DNA of 64,000 nt from Saccharopolyspora sp. SCSIO 74807 (GTDB lineage: Bacteria > Actinomycetota > Actinomycetes > Mycobacteriales > Pseudonocardiaceae): positions 124,001-188,000 of the forward strand of contig NZ_CP146100.1 in the NCBI RefSeq assembly GCF_037023755.1, given 5' to 3'. Made by a program: the position numbers and the translations under genes. Below the pieces are notes generated by a model. The model was not told the DNA's origin. It made no database searches and was given only the letters and a program-made list of their open reading frames with translations. Position 1 is the stretch's first letter. Every line of letters starts with the position of its first letter. Shown in pieces: positions 7,854-15,940 of this stretch.

Positions 7854-9143
7854 TCAGCCGCCGGGTATCTCCTCCCGGTGCGCCGACACGGCGTCGGCCA
7901 GGCTCCGCAGCACCGGGTACACCAGCACGATCCCGATCGAACCCCACACCAGCCCGGTGATCCGCAGCGCGCCCAGCGACAACGTCAGGTCGCCCACCCC
8001 GGCCACCAGCGCGGTGCCCAGCACGGCCAGGTTGACCGGGTCGGCGAAGTCCACTCCGGCTTCGCTCCAGATCCGCACCCCGACCAGCGCGAGCACGCCG
8101 ACCACCACGAACATCGCGCCGCCGAGCACGCCCGGCGGAATCGTGCCGATCAGCGCGTGCAGCTTCGGGCAGAACGCCAGCAGCACCGCGCCCACCGCCG
8201 CGACCATGCACGCCGCCGTCGAGTACACCCGCGCCGCGGCCATCACGCCGACGTTCGGTGCGTAGCTGCTCAACGCCGAACCGCCGCCGGAACCGGCCAG
8301 CGAGTTCGCCAGCCCGCCGCCGATCAGCGCGTCGCCGACGTGCCCGTCCAGGTTGCGCCCGCTCATCGCCGCGACCGCTTTGCCGTTGCCGACGAGTTCG
8401 GCGGCCAGCACCAGCACCATCGGGGCCACGAACGGCACCGCGGACAGGTGCAGCTGCGGGCTCAGCACCTGCGGAACCCCGAACCAGTCGGCATCGGCCA
8501 CCGCGTGCAGCCGTGCCGCGTCCACCTGGCCGGCGAGCCCGGCGCAGCCCCATCCGGCGAGCACTCCGAGCAGGACCGCCAGCCGCCGCAACATGCCGCG
8601 GCTGAGCACCGTCGCCAGCACCACGACGACCAGCGTCACCACCGCGGGCACCGGCTGCGCGCGGAACGACGTCACCGTCTGCCCGGCCAGGCTCAACCCC
8701 AGCATCAGCACGATGCCCCCGGTCACCACCGGGGGCATCGCCGATTCCAGCAGCCGCGCGCCGAGCGCTTTGACCGCGATCCCGAACGCGACCAGCACCA
8801 GCCCCACGATCATGATCGCGCCGAGCAGCGCGCCCGGACCGGCACCGCCGTGATCGACGGCCGCGCCCATCGGCACGACGAAGGCGAACGAGGCACCGAG
8901 GTAGCCGGGCACCCGGTTGCGGGTGATCACCAGGAACAGCAGGGTGCCGATGCCGGAGAACAAGAACGTCGTGGCGGCGGGAAAACCGGTCAGCGCGGGC
9001 ACCAGGGCGGTGGTGCCGAACATGGCCAGCAGGTGCTGGAGCCCGAATCCGATGGTCAACGGCCAGCTGAGGCGTTCTTCGGACCCCACGACCGCTTCGT
9101 CCACCAAGTGACGACCGTTGCCGTGCACGGTCCACAACGCCAC
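7854..9143 (-). CDS. NCS2-family nucleobase permease (uracil/xanthine type)
   Basis: A 429-residue inner-membrane transporter with about 12-14 hydrophobic segments. The N-terminal FGLQHLLAMFGTTALVP matches the NCS2 family Q-H-x-L-A-M-F signature, and the C-terminal half has the acidic AAELVGNGKAVAAM segment of this family. It should import uracil or a purine with protons; which base is not clear. The start is placed at the GTG at 9143, preceded by GGGGAGG with 5-nt spacing. The in-frame GTG at 9188 has no ribosome binding site and would be almost leaderless from the predicted promoter at 9209-9236. It replaces the pspN gene found at this place in mycobacteria. Confidence 0.87.
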   Translation of the reverse strand: MALWTVHGNGRHLVDEAVVGSEERLSWPLTIGFGLQHLLAMFGTTALVPALTGFPAATTFLFSGIGTLLFLVITRNRVPGYLGASFAFVVPMGAAVDHGGAGPGALLGAIMIVGLVLVAFGIAVKALGARLLESAMPPVVTGGIVLMLGLSLAGQTVTSFRAQPVPAVVTLVVVVLATVLSRGMLRRLAVLLGVLAGWGCAGLAGQVDAARLHAVADADWFGVPQVLSPQLHLSAVPFVAPMVLVLAAELVGNGKAVAAMSGRNLDGHVGDALIGGGLANSLAGSGGGSALSSYAPNVGVMAAARVYSTAACMVAAVGAVLLAFCPKLHALIGTIPPGVLGGAMFVVVGVLALVGVRIWSEAGVDFADPVNLAVLGTALVAGVGDLTLSLGALRITGLVWGSIGIVLVYPVLRSLADAVSAHREEIPGG

Positions 9144-9159
9144 AACTTCCTCCCCGACT

Positions 9160-9178
9160 GTCCCCCGGCGCGGGGGAC
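9160..9178 (-). promoter_or_regulatory. Leader hairpin before the NCS2 permease
   Basis: Perfect 8-bp stem GTCCCCCG / CGGGGGAC with a 3-nt loop, lying between the predicted promoter and the ribosome binding site (about 9144-9156) of the permease. It is too close to the start to be an ordinary terminator of the upstream gene and could affect translation. Confidence 0.45.
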
Positions 9179-9208
9179 GCGCTGCCACGTAACGTAGCGA
9201 CGCTGGGG

Positions 9209-9236
9209 AGATTACTATTCGGCATCACATAATCAA
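9209..9236 (-). promoter_or_regulatory. Candidate promoter of the NCS2 permease gene
   Basis: Read on the minus strand: TTGATT (9231-9236), 16-nt spacer, TAATCT (9209-9214), in one of the few AT-rich patches of this region. Transcription would start near 9202, leaving about a 59-nt leader before the GTG at 9143. Confidence 0.45.
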
Positions 9237-9333
9237 CCCGCCACGGGGTCATTAGTGTGAAAAGTGATGCACATGTGCTGACGTGCAGTCATGACCGCGG
9301 CACCGCGCCCGCGCGGACCCGGTCGGCGGGCGC

Positions 9334-10164
9334 TCAAGAATTCCGCGGCTGCCCGGTATCGCCACTGCCCCGCCCGAGCTCGAGCAGCGCGGTCGCCAGC
9401 CCGGCCAAGCGGTCCGAAGCGTCCTGCACGGCGTGCCGCTGCTCCGGCCCTCCGCTGGCAGCGACGGCGCGTCCCGCTGCGGCGACCAAGTGGCGGTAGC
9501 CCTCCACGCCCTCGTCGAGTTCACCGCGCAACCGCTGCACATCCGCGCGCAGCGGTTCCTGCTCGGAGGCGGGCACGTGCGGCAGCGCCGCCTCCACCGC
9601 CTGCAGCCGCGCCGAAACCTCGCGCAGCGCGGCCGCAGCTCGGTTCGCGGTGTCCCGGGCGTCCGCGGCTTCGCCGAAACCGGCCGTGCTCAGCTGCTGC
9701 AGCGCCTGGTGCATGCTCTGCTCCGCGTCGCGGAGACTGCGCATCGGCTCCCGCGCCTGCGAGCCGTTCGGCGGCAACTCCACCGGTTCCGGCGCGGCCT
9801 CCGGCAGCGGCACCTTGCACAGCTTGCGGTACTGCCGCCACGAGGCGACCGCGCCGACCGCGGTCGCGACCGCGGCACCGCCGATGCCGAACGCGGCCAC
9901 GTCCAGCATCGTCTCCAGCGGCTGAGCCGCGGGCATGCCGAACACGTGCGGCGCGAACGCCCCGTACGAGCCGGCCGCGAACACCCCGGTGCCCACGGTT
10001 CCCGTGATGGCGGTCTGCCTGCTGCGCTTGCGCTTGCGCAGCAACCTGGCGCGCGGATCACGCCACCGCGCGAGCTTGCGGCGGAACTCACCGGCGATCG
10101 GGCCGCGCAGCTCGCGCAGCGCGGCCTCGCCCCATTCCGCCAGCTCCTTCTTCTGCGGCGGCAT
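9334..10164 (-). CDS. pspM: Phage-shock membrane protein PspM-like
   Basis: A 276-residue protein with a positively charged N-terminus (RRKLARWRDPRARLLRKRKR), two hydrophobic segments (about residues 52-75 and 88-108) and a long C-terminal helical, probably coiled-coil region. This layout and its place directly after clgR and pspA match PspM (Rv2743c) of mycobacteria, the membrane partner that signals envelope stress and recruits PspA. Sequence conservation in this family is low, so the call leans on context and topology. Twelve nucleotides separate it from pspA. A mycobacterial-type pspN is not found behind it. Confidence 0.75.
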   Translation of the reverse strand: MPPQKKELAEWGEAALRELRGPIAGEFRRKLARWRDPRARLLRKRKRSRQTAITGTVGTGVFAAGSYGAFAPHVFGMPAAQPLETMLDVAAFGIGGAAVATAVGAVASWRQYRKLCKVPLPEAAPEPVELPPNGSQAREPMRSLRDAEQSMHQALQQLSTAGFGEAADARDTANRAAAALREVSARLQAVEAALPHVPASEQEPLRADVQRLRGELDEGVEGYRHLVAAAGRAVAASGGPEQRHAVQDASDRLAGLATALLELGRGSGDTGQPRNS

Positions 10165-10176
10165 CGGCGAACTCGC

Positions 10177-11013
10177 TCAGACCTGGCCGGTCTGCGGGTT
10201 CTGCTGCTGCTGTTGCGGCTGGGTGGACGGCTCGGCCGCCTGCCCGCCGGTGACCTGCTGCTGTTGCCCGCCGGTGACCTGCTGCTGATCGTTGCTGCCC
10301 ATCGAGGCGCGCAGCTGCTCCAGCCGGTTCGAGCCCGCGGCGTCGATGGAAGCCTGCTGGACCTCCATCATCCGGCCCTGCACGCTGTTCTGCGCCAGCT
10401 CCGCCTCACCGAGGGCGGTGCTGTAGCGGCGCTCGATCTTGTCCCGCACCTCGTCCAGCGAGGGCGTGTTGCCGGGCGCGGCCATGTCGGACATCTGCTT
10501 GAGCGAGTTCGACGCCTGCTCCTGCATCTTCGCCTGCTCGAGCTGGCTGAGCAGCTTCGTGCGCTCGGCGATCTTCTGCTGCAGCATCTGCGAGTTGCGC
10601 TCCACCGCCTGCTTGGCCTGCTCGGCGGCCTGCAGCGACTGGTCGTGCAGCGTCTTGAGGTCCTCGACCCCCTGCTCGGCGGTGACCAGCTGGCTGGCCA
10701 GCTGGGTGGCGGTCTCCTCGTACTTCTCCGCCTTGGCCGTGTCGCCTTCGGAACGCGCCTGGTCGGCCATCGTCAACGCCTGCCGCGCCGAGGACTGCAG
10801 CTTCTCGACCTCGCCGAGCTGGCGGTTCAGCTTCATCTCCAGCTGCCGCTGGTTGCCGATCACCGATGCGGCCTGCTGCGACAGGCTCTGGTGCTGACGC
10901 TGCGCATCCTCGATGGCCTGCTGGATCTGCACCTTCGGATCGGCGTTCTCGTCGACCTTCGACGAGAACGACGCCATCAGGTACTTCCAGAACTTCACGA
11001 ACGGATTGGCCAT
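10177..11013 (-). CDS. pspA: Phage shock protein A / IM30 family (PspA)
   Basis: A 278-residue PspA/Vipp1 (ESCRT-III-like) protein that coats and stabilises stressed inner membrane. It begins [19 protein letters not shown] and is almost entirely alpha-helical coiled coil through about residue 220. The C-terminus is a Gln-rich low-complexity tail with a 24-bp tandem duplication (QVTGGQ twice). The ATG at 11013 is preceded by GGAGGAG, and the family always starts with this amphipathic helix, so the longer in-frame start at 11154 is rejected. It lies between clgR and pspM, as in mycobacteria, and is probably induced by ClgR. Confidence 0.93.
   Translation of the reverse strand: MANPFVKFWKYLMASFSSKVDENADPKVQIQQAIEDAQRQHQSLSQQAASVIGNQRQLEMKLNRQLGEVEKLQSSARQALTMADQARSEGDTAKAEKYEETATQLASQLVTAEQGVEDLKTLHDQSLQAAEQAKQAVERNSQMLQQKIAERTKLLSQLEQAKMQEQASNSLKQMSDMAAPGNTPSLDEVRDKIERRYSTALGEAELAQNSVQGRMMEVQQASIDAAGSNRLEQLRASMGSNDQQQVTGGQQQQVTGGQAAEPSTQPQQQQQNPQTGQV
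10241..10288 (-). repeat. 24-bp tandem duplication in the pspA 3' end
   Basis: Two nearly identical 24-bp units (10241-10264 and 10265-10288) encode a repeated Gln-rich VTGGQ motif in the disordered C-terminal tail of PspA. Only the final base of the units differs. Confidence 0.8.
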
Positions 11014-11354
11014 CTCCTCCGCCTGCCTTCTCTGCTGCCGGTGCTGCCCGTGCGCGGCCGGGCCGCACAACTCCCCTTTCGGCGAGCCGACGGGCCGCGG
11101 CGTTTCGCGATCATCTTGCCATCGCGCCTGGTCCCCAACGGGTCCTGGCCCCATCGTGGCAGTCCGCGATGTCCGCTTCCACCAGGACGCCGAAGATCTC
11201 CGGGATTTTCCCGGGGTATCCCGCGACGGCGCCGACGCTGATCGAGCCGACGCCGCCGCCCGGGCTCGTGCCCGGCAGGCGACCGCGGCGCGCGCGGGTC
11301 ATTCGATCAACGCACCGGCCACCCGGCAGGTTCCTGAGCTCGGCGGAACATTCC
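11014..11354. other. 341-bp clgR-pspA intergenic region
   Basis: Between the clgR stop and the pspA start. A minus-strand open frame runs through it (11111-11479), but it overlaps clgR out of frame and has no good ribosome binding site, so I do not call a gene. The region may hold a separate promoter for pspA-pspM; no clear -35/-10 pair was seen. Confidence 0.5.
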
Positions 11355-11843
11355 CTAAGCGGCCACCACGACGCCGCCGGAGTTGCGCACCGGAGCGCTG
11401 ATCCGCTGGCTGAGCACCGGCTGCAGCTTGCGGTCCTCGGCGGATTCGTCCGCCGCGGCGCTCGCCTGCGCCTCGGCACCCACCTCGGCGAATTCCGCGC
11501 CCGCCAGGCCGGTCTCGGCGAGGTCGGTGCCCGCCAGGCTCGGCACCAGCGTCCCGCCGTCGAAACCGGAGTCGGCCTGCTCGACCATCGCCGGGGTCAG
11601 CATCGAGCCCGCCCCGTCCAGATCGCCGGCCACGGTCACCAGCAGTTCCGGCAGCGGCACGTCCAGCGCGCCGCAGATCGAGGCCAGCAGTTCGCTCGAC
11701 GCCTCCTTGCGGCCCCGTTCCACCTCCGAGAGGTAGCCGAGGCTCACCCGGGCGGCGCGCGAGACGTCCCGCAGCGTACGAGACTGAGCGGTCCGGGCGC
11801 GGCGCAGCCGTTCTCCGACCGCTTCCCGCAACAACACGGTCAT
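11355..11843 (-). CDS. clgR: XRE-type transcription regulator ClgR
   Basis: A 162-residue DNA-binding protein. A classic lambda-repressor-type helix-turn-helix covers about residues 8-65 ([20 protein letters not shown] then [19 protein letters not shown]), the signature of ClgR, the actinobacterial activator of clp protease genes and, in mycobacteria, of its own clgR-pspA operon. The C-terminal 80 residues are acidic and Ala-rich and likely disordered; ClgR proteins carry a C-terminal tag for Clp degradation, and here the chain ends GGVVVAA, consistent with that. The gene is followed by pspA and pspM on the same strand, so it probably controls the membrane-stress response. Confidence 0.87.
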   Translation of the reverse strand: MTVLLREAVGERLRRARTAQSRTLRDVSRAARVSLGYLSEVERGRKEASSELLASICGALDVPLPELLVTVAGDLDGAGSMLTPAMVEQADSGFDGGTLVPSLAGTDLAETGLAGAEFAEVGAEAQASAAADESAEDRKLQPVLSQRISAPVRNSGGVVVAA

Positions 11844-12066
11844 CGCGCGCCTCCCTCCTTCGTCGCCTACATCGTGCGCTACGCGTCAACGCCCTCTACG
11901 TTACTCATCGCGACGGCCGCACGAGAGCGATCACCGGCAAGTCCGCCGAGGGCGAACGCATCCTGCACCCGCGGCCGCAGTCGATCAAGCGGTGATCCAC
12001 CCGTGTCCACCGCCCGGCGCAGCTGCCGTGCCCAGCGACATCGCGCTGCACACGTGCCGCGGAAGT

Positions 12067-12546
12067 TCAACCCAGCAGGGCGCCGAACTGTTCCAACGCC
12101 ACCCGAATGGCCGCCGCCCGGACGGCAGAACGATCACCGTCGAGACGCGTGGAGAACACGGTCGCAACCGACGGCCCGGCGAAGCCGATGTGCACGGTCC
12201 CCGGCGCGGCGCCATCTTGCGGATCCGGCCCGGCGGCCCCGGTCAGCCCCACACCCCACGACGCTCGGCAGCGGTCCCGCGCGCCCGCGGCGAGCTGCTC
12301 GGCGACCTTCGGCTGCACCGCACCGCCCGTGGCCAGCAGCGCGGGATCCACGCCCGCCAGCTCGGCCTTGAGCTCGGTGGCGTAGACGACCAGCCCGCCC
12401 CGCACGACCGCGCTGGCCCCGGCGACCTCCGTCAACGCCGCCGAGAGCAGACCGGCCGTCAGCGACTCGGCGGTGGCGACGGTCTCGCCGCGGGAGCGCA
12501 GGCGAGCCAGCACGCCTGCGACGAGATCGTGCTCGGCGGCGGTCAC
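12067..12546 (-). CDS. CinA C-terminal domain protein (NMN amidohydrolase type)
   Basis: A 159-residue stand-alone CinA C-terminal domain, the PncC family, which deamidates nicotinamide mononucleotide in NAD recycling. Signature pieces are ATAESLTAGLLSAALT near the N-terminus and VGLTGAAGPDPQ followed by PGTVHIG. There is no N-terminal CinA molybdopterin-binding-like domain, as usual for actinobacterial copies. Its start (12546) overlaps the stop of pgsA by 4 nt, so the two are translationally coupled. pgsA-cinA-clgR order is widely conserved in actinobacteria. Substrate assignment is from family knowledge only. Confidence 0.87.
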   Translation of the reverse strand: MTAAEHDLVAGVLARLRSRGETVATAESLTAGLLSAALTEVAGASAVVRGGLVVYATELKAELAGVDPALLATGGAVQPKVAEQLAAGARDRCRASWGVGLTGAAGPDPQDGAAPGTVHIGFAGPSVATVFSTRLDGDRSAVRAAAIRVALEQFGALLG

Positions 12547-13172
12547 GGCCGCTGCTCCGCGGCTTGCTCGCCCGCCGCTCGCAGCCGCACCGCGCGGACC
12601 ACGTAGTCCAGCCCGGTCAGCACCGTGACCAGCACCGCAGCGGCCATCACCGTCCAGGCGACCGGAGCCCCCAGCGCGCCGAGCGGCATCAGGTACAGCC
12701 CGATCGCGATCGCTTGCAGCAGCGTCTTCAGCTTCCCGCCGCGGCTGGCGGGGATCACGCCGTGCCGGATCACCCAGAACCGCAGGATTGTGACGAACAA
12801 CTCACGCGCGATGATGATCGAGGTGGCCCACCAGGACAGGTCGCCGAGCAGGCTTAGCCCGATCAGCGCCGAGCCGGTCAACGCCTTGTCCGCGATCGGA
12901 TCGGCGATCTTGCCGAAGTCGGTGACCAGCCCGCGCTTGCGCGCCAGGTCGCCGTCCACGCGGTCGGTGATCGAGGCGATCAGGAACACCGCGGTCGCCA
13001 GCCACCGCCACAGCAGCTCGTGCCCGTCGCCCCACAGCAGGGTCACCAGGAACACCGGCACCATCGCCAGCCTGGACACGGTCAGCACGTTGGCGATGTT
13101 CACCAGCGGCACCGGTCGTTCGACCGGCCCACCGGGAGTGGGCGAGCTCGATGCCGCGCTCTCGGCCGTCAT
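12543..13172 (-). CDS. pgsA: CDP-diacylglycerol--glycerol-3-phosphate 3-phosphatidyltransferase
   Basis: A 209-residue integral membrane enzyme that makes phosphatidylglycerol phosphate, the first committed step to phosphatidylglycerol and cardiolipin. The CDP-alcohol phosphotransferase signature is complete: D70-x2-D73-G74-x2-A77-R78-x8-G87-x3-D91-x3-D95 in the SITDRVDGDLARKRG to KIADPIADKA region. About five to six hydrophobic helices. GGGGAG lies five bases before the ATG at 13172. The gene is 4 nt-overlapped with cinA downstream and sits in the conserved ftsK-pgsA-clgR neighbourhood. Other CDP-alcohol enzymes (pgsA2-type, pssA) are less likely given the position beside cinA and clgR. Confidence 0.9.
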   Translation of the reverse strand: MTAESAASSSPTPGGPVERPVPLVNIANVLTVSRLAMVPVFLVTLLWGDGHELLWRWLATAVFLIASITDRVDGDLARKRGLVTDFGKIADPIADKALTGSALIGLSLLGDLSWWATSIIIARELFVTILRFWVIRHGVIPASRGGKLKTLLQAIAIGLYLMPLGALGAPVAWTVMAAAVLVTVLTGLDYVVRAVRLRAAGEQAAEQRP

Positions 13173-13483
13173 GCCTGCTCCCCGCGAAGTTGCTGTTCGG
13201 ACGTGCCGCCCGGGCGCGGCGCCGAGTCCAGGTACTCGGTGCCGGTCACCCGGCGAAGCGGCACATCGCCCGCGCCGACCCGTCCAGGATCAGCGAAGCA
13301 GCACGCACCGTCCACCTCCGGCCGCTGACCTGTGGGCGGGACCTCCCGGATGCGCCCGGCATCCGCGATCCGTCCGGCGTCCGCGGACCGTGCGGCACGC
13401 GCGAACCGACCGGGAGGGACAACGTTGCGAACGCGCGCCGGCGCGATCGTGGCGCCCCGGCGGGCAGCGGTGCCTGCTGGCAT
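13169..13483 (-). CDS. Doubtful small hypothetical protein upstream of pgsA
   Basis: A 104-residue open frame whose TGA overlaps the pgsA ATG (ATGA arrangement). The protein is Arg/Ala/Gly-rich with an internal repeat (DAGRI twice) created by an 18-bp DNA tandem repeat. No recognisable domain, signal peptide or membrane segment, and no clear ribosome binding site before its ATG at 13483. pgsA has its own ribosome binding site. It may be chance reading of GC-rich DNA; listed because of the exact overlap. Confidence 0.22.
   Translation of the reverse strand: MPAGTAARRGATIAPARVRNVVPPGRFARAARSADAGRIADAGRIREVPPTGQRPEVDGACCFADPGRVGAGDVPLRRVTGTEYLDSAPRPGGTSEQQLRGEQA
13355..13408. repeat. Imperfect 18-bp tandem repeat upstream of pgsA
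   Basis: Three units of about 18 bp (13355-13372, 13373-13390, 13391-13408), each of the form YSCGGCRYSCGCGRWCCG, lie in the pgsA upstream region, which otherwise has no confident gene between 13173 and 13549. Confidence 0.6.
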
Positions 13484-13549
13484 GGCGTCGAGGTTAGCGG
13501 GACAGCAGCACTGCCCTGCGATCGAGCCCGGAACGGGAACAGCCGAAGA

Positions 13550-14191
13550 TCAGCTTTGCAGCAGCACGTCCACCGGGATCTCCACCGCGACATCGCCGGG
13601 CAACTTCAACGCGTCACCCCGCGAATAAGCCGCGATGCTGCGGTATTCGCCGTTCTCCGGCCGCCACAGCACCTTGGCCTCGCCGTGTTCGCGGTCGCCG
13701 ATCAGGTACACCGGGACACCGGCCCGCGCGTACGCCTCCGGTTTGATGCGCAGGTCGTCCTGCCAGTTCGAAGAAGTGATCTCGACGACGAGGTGGAAGA
13801 GCTCGGGCGGGTACTGCGAACCGGGCAGGCGGTGTTCGCGGAAGTCCTCGTCGACCACCGCGAGGTCGGGAAGCGCGAAGTCGCCCGGCCCTTCGGGCAG
13901 CGCAAGGCCCAGGTTCTGGATCACTTCCAGCTGGTTCTCCTCGACGACCTGCCGGTCGAGGATGCGCATCAGCCTGGTGAGGGCCACCCCGTGGCCGCCG
14001 TCAGGAGGTGGAGTCACGACAACCCTTCCGCTCATCGCCTCGATGCGGAAGCCGTCCAGCGCGGGGTCCTGCCACAACCGCTCGGCGGTCTCCCGCGCGG
14101 TCGGCCTGCCGCCGGACTGTTCCGGGGCTCCCGACTGCTCCGGAGCTTCCGGGCGATGCTCGTGCGTGCCGCGTTCCATCGTGGCGGTCAT
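13550..14191 (-). CDS. Uma2-family (DUF820) putative endonuclease
   Basis: A 213-residue member of the Uma2 family, which has a PD-(D/E)XK-type restriction-endonuclease fold and is abundant in cyanobacteria and actinobacteria. The catalytic-type pattern is visible: PDLAVVDEDF, then a beta strand FHLVVEITSSNWQDDLRIKP with the Glu and Lys, and EAYARAGVPVYLIGD. The N-terminal 30 residues are disordered and contain a duplicated APEQSG from an 18-bp DNA repeat. Despite the fold, no biological role is established for the family. It stands alone, divergent from the GNAT gene at 14328. Confidence 0.85.
   Translation of the reverse strand: MTATMERGTHEHRPEAPEQSGAPEQSGGRPTARETAERLWQDPALDGFRIEAMSGRVVVTPPPDGGHGVALTRLMRILDRQVVEENQLEVIQNLGLALPEGPGDFALPDLAVVDEDFREHRLPGSQYPPELFHLVVEITSSNWQDDLRIKPEAYARAGVPVYLIGDREHGEAKVLWRPENGEYRSIAAYSRGDALKLPGDVAVEIPVDVLLQS
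14116..14151 (-). repeat. 18-bp tandem duplication in the Uma2 gene
   Basis: Two units (14116-14133 and 14134-14151) that differ at a few bases encode the duplicated APEQSG near the N-terminus of the Uma2 protein. Confidence 0.75.
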
Positions 14192-14327
14192 CTCCCACCT
14201 CCTGGCTCCAGACTAGCGCACATCACCACGGAAAGTAGCGATCTTATCACTGTCCGAAACCAAGCCGTCACTGAGCGCTACCGGGCGCACATCGACTTCA
14301 TCGTGCACGGAAGGTAGCATTCGCACC

Positions 14328-14894
14328 ATGCATAGCTATGCGCCAGGCGAAATATCGATTCGCCGGGCTCGGGTCGCCGACGTCCGCGGCATCAAGGCGC
14401 TCGTCGACTCCTACGCCGGAAAGGTGCTGCTGGCCAAGGAACTCGTGACGCTCTACGAGCACGTGCAGGAGTTCTGGGTCGCCGAGCTCTCCGACGGCGA
14501 CGGCATCCGCGTGGTCGGCTGCGGCGCACTGCACGTGCTGTGGGAGGACTTGGCCGAGATCCGCACCGTCGCGGTCGACCCGGCCGCCAGGGGCCACGGC
14601 GTCGGCCACCGCGTGGTCGGCCGCCTGGTGCAGCTCGCCCGCGAACTGGGGTTGGCGCGGGTGTTCGTGCTGACCTTCGAAACCGAATTCTTCGGCAGGC
14701 ACGGATTCCACCGCATCGACGGCACCCCGGTGAGTCCGGACGTCTACGCCGAAATGCGCCGCTCCGCCGACGAAGGCGTCGCCGAATTCCTCGACCTCCC
14801 CTTCGTCAAGCCCAACACCCTCGGCAACACGCGGATGCTGCTGGAACTCGGTGGCACCACCGACGGCACGACCGCCGACGGCCTGCTCGGCTGA
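14328..14894 (+). CDS. argA: ArgA-like amino-acid N-acetyltransferase (GNAT)
   Basis: A 188-residue GNAT acetyltransferase. The acetyl-CoA binding loop is visible in VDPAARGHGVGHRVVGRLV, after the strand DLAEIRTVAV. The start IRRARVADVRGIKALVDSYA and the VLLAKELVTLYEHVQEFWVAE segment are typical of the short ArgA (N-acetylglutamate synthase) of mycobacteria (Rv2747), which lies in the same place next to ftsK and pgsA. It would make N-acetylglutamate for arginine synthesis. The ATG at 14328 follows an AT-richer divergent intergenic region shared with the Uma2 gene. Assignment of substrate relies on synteny. Confidence 0.8.
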   Translation: MHSYAPGEISIRRARVADVRGIKALVDSYAGKVLLAKELVTLYEHVQEFWVAELSDGDGIRVVGCGALHVLWEDLAEIRTVAVDPAARGHGVGHRVVGRLVQLARELGLARVFVLTFETEFFGRHGFHRIDGTPVSPDVYAEMRRSADEGVAEFLDLPFVKPNTLGNTRMLLELGGTTDGTTADGLLG

Positions 14895-15262
14895 GACCAC
14901 CGGTCCGGCGATCCTCGCCCGCAGCGCACTAGCGCCGTCCAGCTCACCGACCGCCTCTGCGCGATTCGCCCGGTCCTCGTAGCGGCGCTGCCTGGTCCGG
15001 TTCTCGCGTTGCTCGACCTGCACGACCTCGATTCCGAGGTCGGCCGCTTGGAGAACTCCACGACTTGCCGCCGGGGAGCTGCTGCTCATGCCCGGCTACG
15101 ACAAGTCCGGGCAGGCGGTTCCGGTGACCGCCGTCCACGCCGCGAACGCCTCCACCACATCGAGTGGTGCACGCCGGGACGACCGGGGGTCGCCGCGGCA
15201 GATCGGCAACAGCTATAACTCCGGTGTCGCTCGTTGCAGGTCCCGACCTTCCAGGAGAGCCA
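14895..15262. other. 368-bp region without a confident gene
   Basis: Between the ArgA-like gene and the phospholipase gene. A minus-strand frame in its left half reads as a charged Arg/Glu-rich stretch (VEQRENRTRQRRYEDRANRA) but continues antisense through argA and lacks a ribosome binding site. It could be the remnant of a lost gene. No RNA gene or clear promoter recognised, apart from an AT-richer patch near 15210-15225. Confidence 0.4.
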
Positions 15263-15823
15263 GTGCCCCGTCACGCCGCGCGCCCTCGCGCGCTCGCAGC
15301 CGCCGCCTCCGCCGGTGCGGTGCTGCTGCTGACCGCGGGAAACGCGCAAGCCGAGATACCCCAACCGGAGCTCCAGCAGATCACCGACAGATACCTGTTC
15401 CAGACGACGCTGCACGACTTCACCGGCATCCGCGCCGACAAGCCCTACGGCGATCAGCTCGACTGGTCGTCGGACAGCTGCTCGTACTCGCCGAACGAGC
15501 CGCTGGGCTACGACTTCGGCACCAGCTGCGACCGGCACGACTTCGGCTACCGGAACTACGAGAAGCAGTCCCGGTTCACCGACGAAAACCGGTTGCGCAT
15601 CGACGACAACTTCAAGGCCGACATGCGTTCCGGCTGCGGTGCGGACCCGGTGTGCAAGTCCGCGGCCGAGGTCTACTACTGGGCGGTGCGCCAGTTCGGC
15701 GACGTCAGCGTCGCCGAGGCCATGCAACAGGCGCAGGTCACGCCGAAGCGCTCGAAGTCCGGTGCGATCGTCGGCTACCAGGCCCGCGACGCGGCCGGGA
15801 AGCCGGTGCAGTTCAACCCCTGA
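15263..15823 (+). CDS. Secreted prokaryotic phospholipase A2
   Basis: A 186-residue exported phospholipase A2 of the streptomycete type, which releases fatty acids from phospholipids outside the cell. A Sec signal peptide runs to about residue 30 (hydrophobic core AVLLLTAG, cleavage after AQA). The catalytic motif is CDRHDFGYRN, with the His-Asp pair characteristic of the family, and four to five cysteines (CSYSPNE, CDRHD, CGADPVC) that would form two disulfides. The start is the GTG at 15263 with AGGAGA at 15253-15258; an earlier in-frame start would put 33 residues before the signal. A canonical intrinsic terminator follows immediately. Confidence 0.9.
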   Translation: MPRHAARPRALAAAASAGAVLLLTAGNAQAEIPQPELQQITDRYLFQTTLHDFTGIRADKPYGDQLDWSSDSCSYSPNEPLGYDFGTSCDRHDFGYRNYEKQSRFTDENRLRIDDNFKADMRSGCGADPVCKSAAEVYYWAVRQFGDVSVAEAMQQAQVTPKRSKSGAIVGYQARDAAGKPVQFNP

Positions 15824-15835
15824 GCCGGGTTGCCC

Positions 15836-15872
15836 GCGGGCACGGTCACCGGGTGTGGCCGTGCCCGCTTTT
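15836..15872 (+). terminator. Intrinsic terminator after the phospholipase gene
   Basis: Perfect 10-bp stem GCGGGCACGG (15836-15845) / CCGTGCCCGC (15859-15868) followed directly by TTTT (15869-15872). One of the few terminators in the window with a T run. Confidence 0.9.
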
Positions 15873-15940
15873 GCTGTGGTCGGCGGGCATCCGCTGGGTA
15901 GTGTGCGCCGGGCCCTGGACGACGAGGTGAAGGGAAACGA

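Noticed and set aside
9143-9240. Purine riboswitch before the nucleobase permease
   Set aside because: The conserved core and three-helix junction are absent; only one GC hairpin is present.
11111-11479. Small minus-strand gene between clgR and pspA
   Set aside because: Overlaps clgR out of frame, no ribosome binding site and no recognisable domain.
13550-14191. Uma2 protein as a restriction-modification system
   Set aside because: No methyltransferase or specificity gene nearby; the methyltransferase at 5312-6085 is 7 kb away and of small-molecule type.
14298-15089. Minus-strand gene opposite the ArgA-like acetyltransferase
   Set aside because: Mostly antisense to a recognised GNAT gene; only the first part lies in free DNA and shows no family signature.
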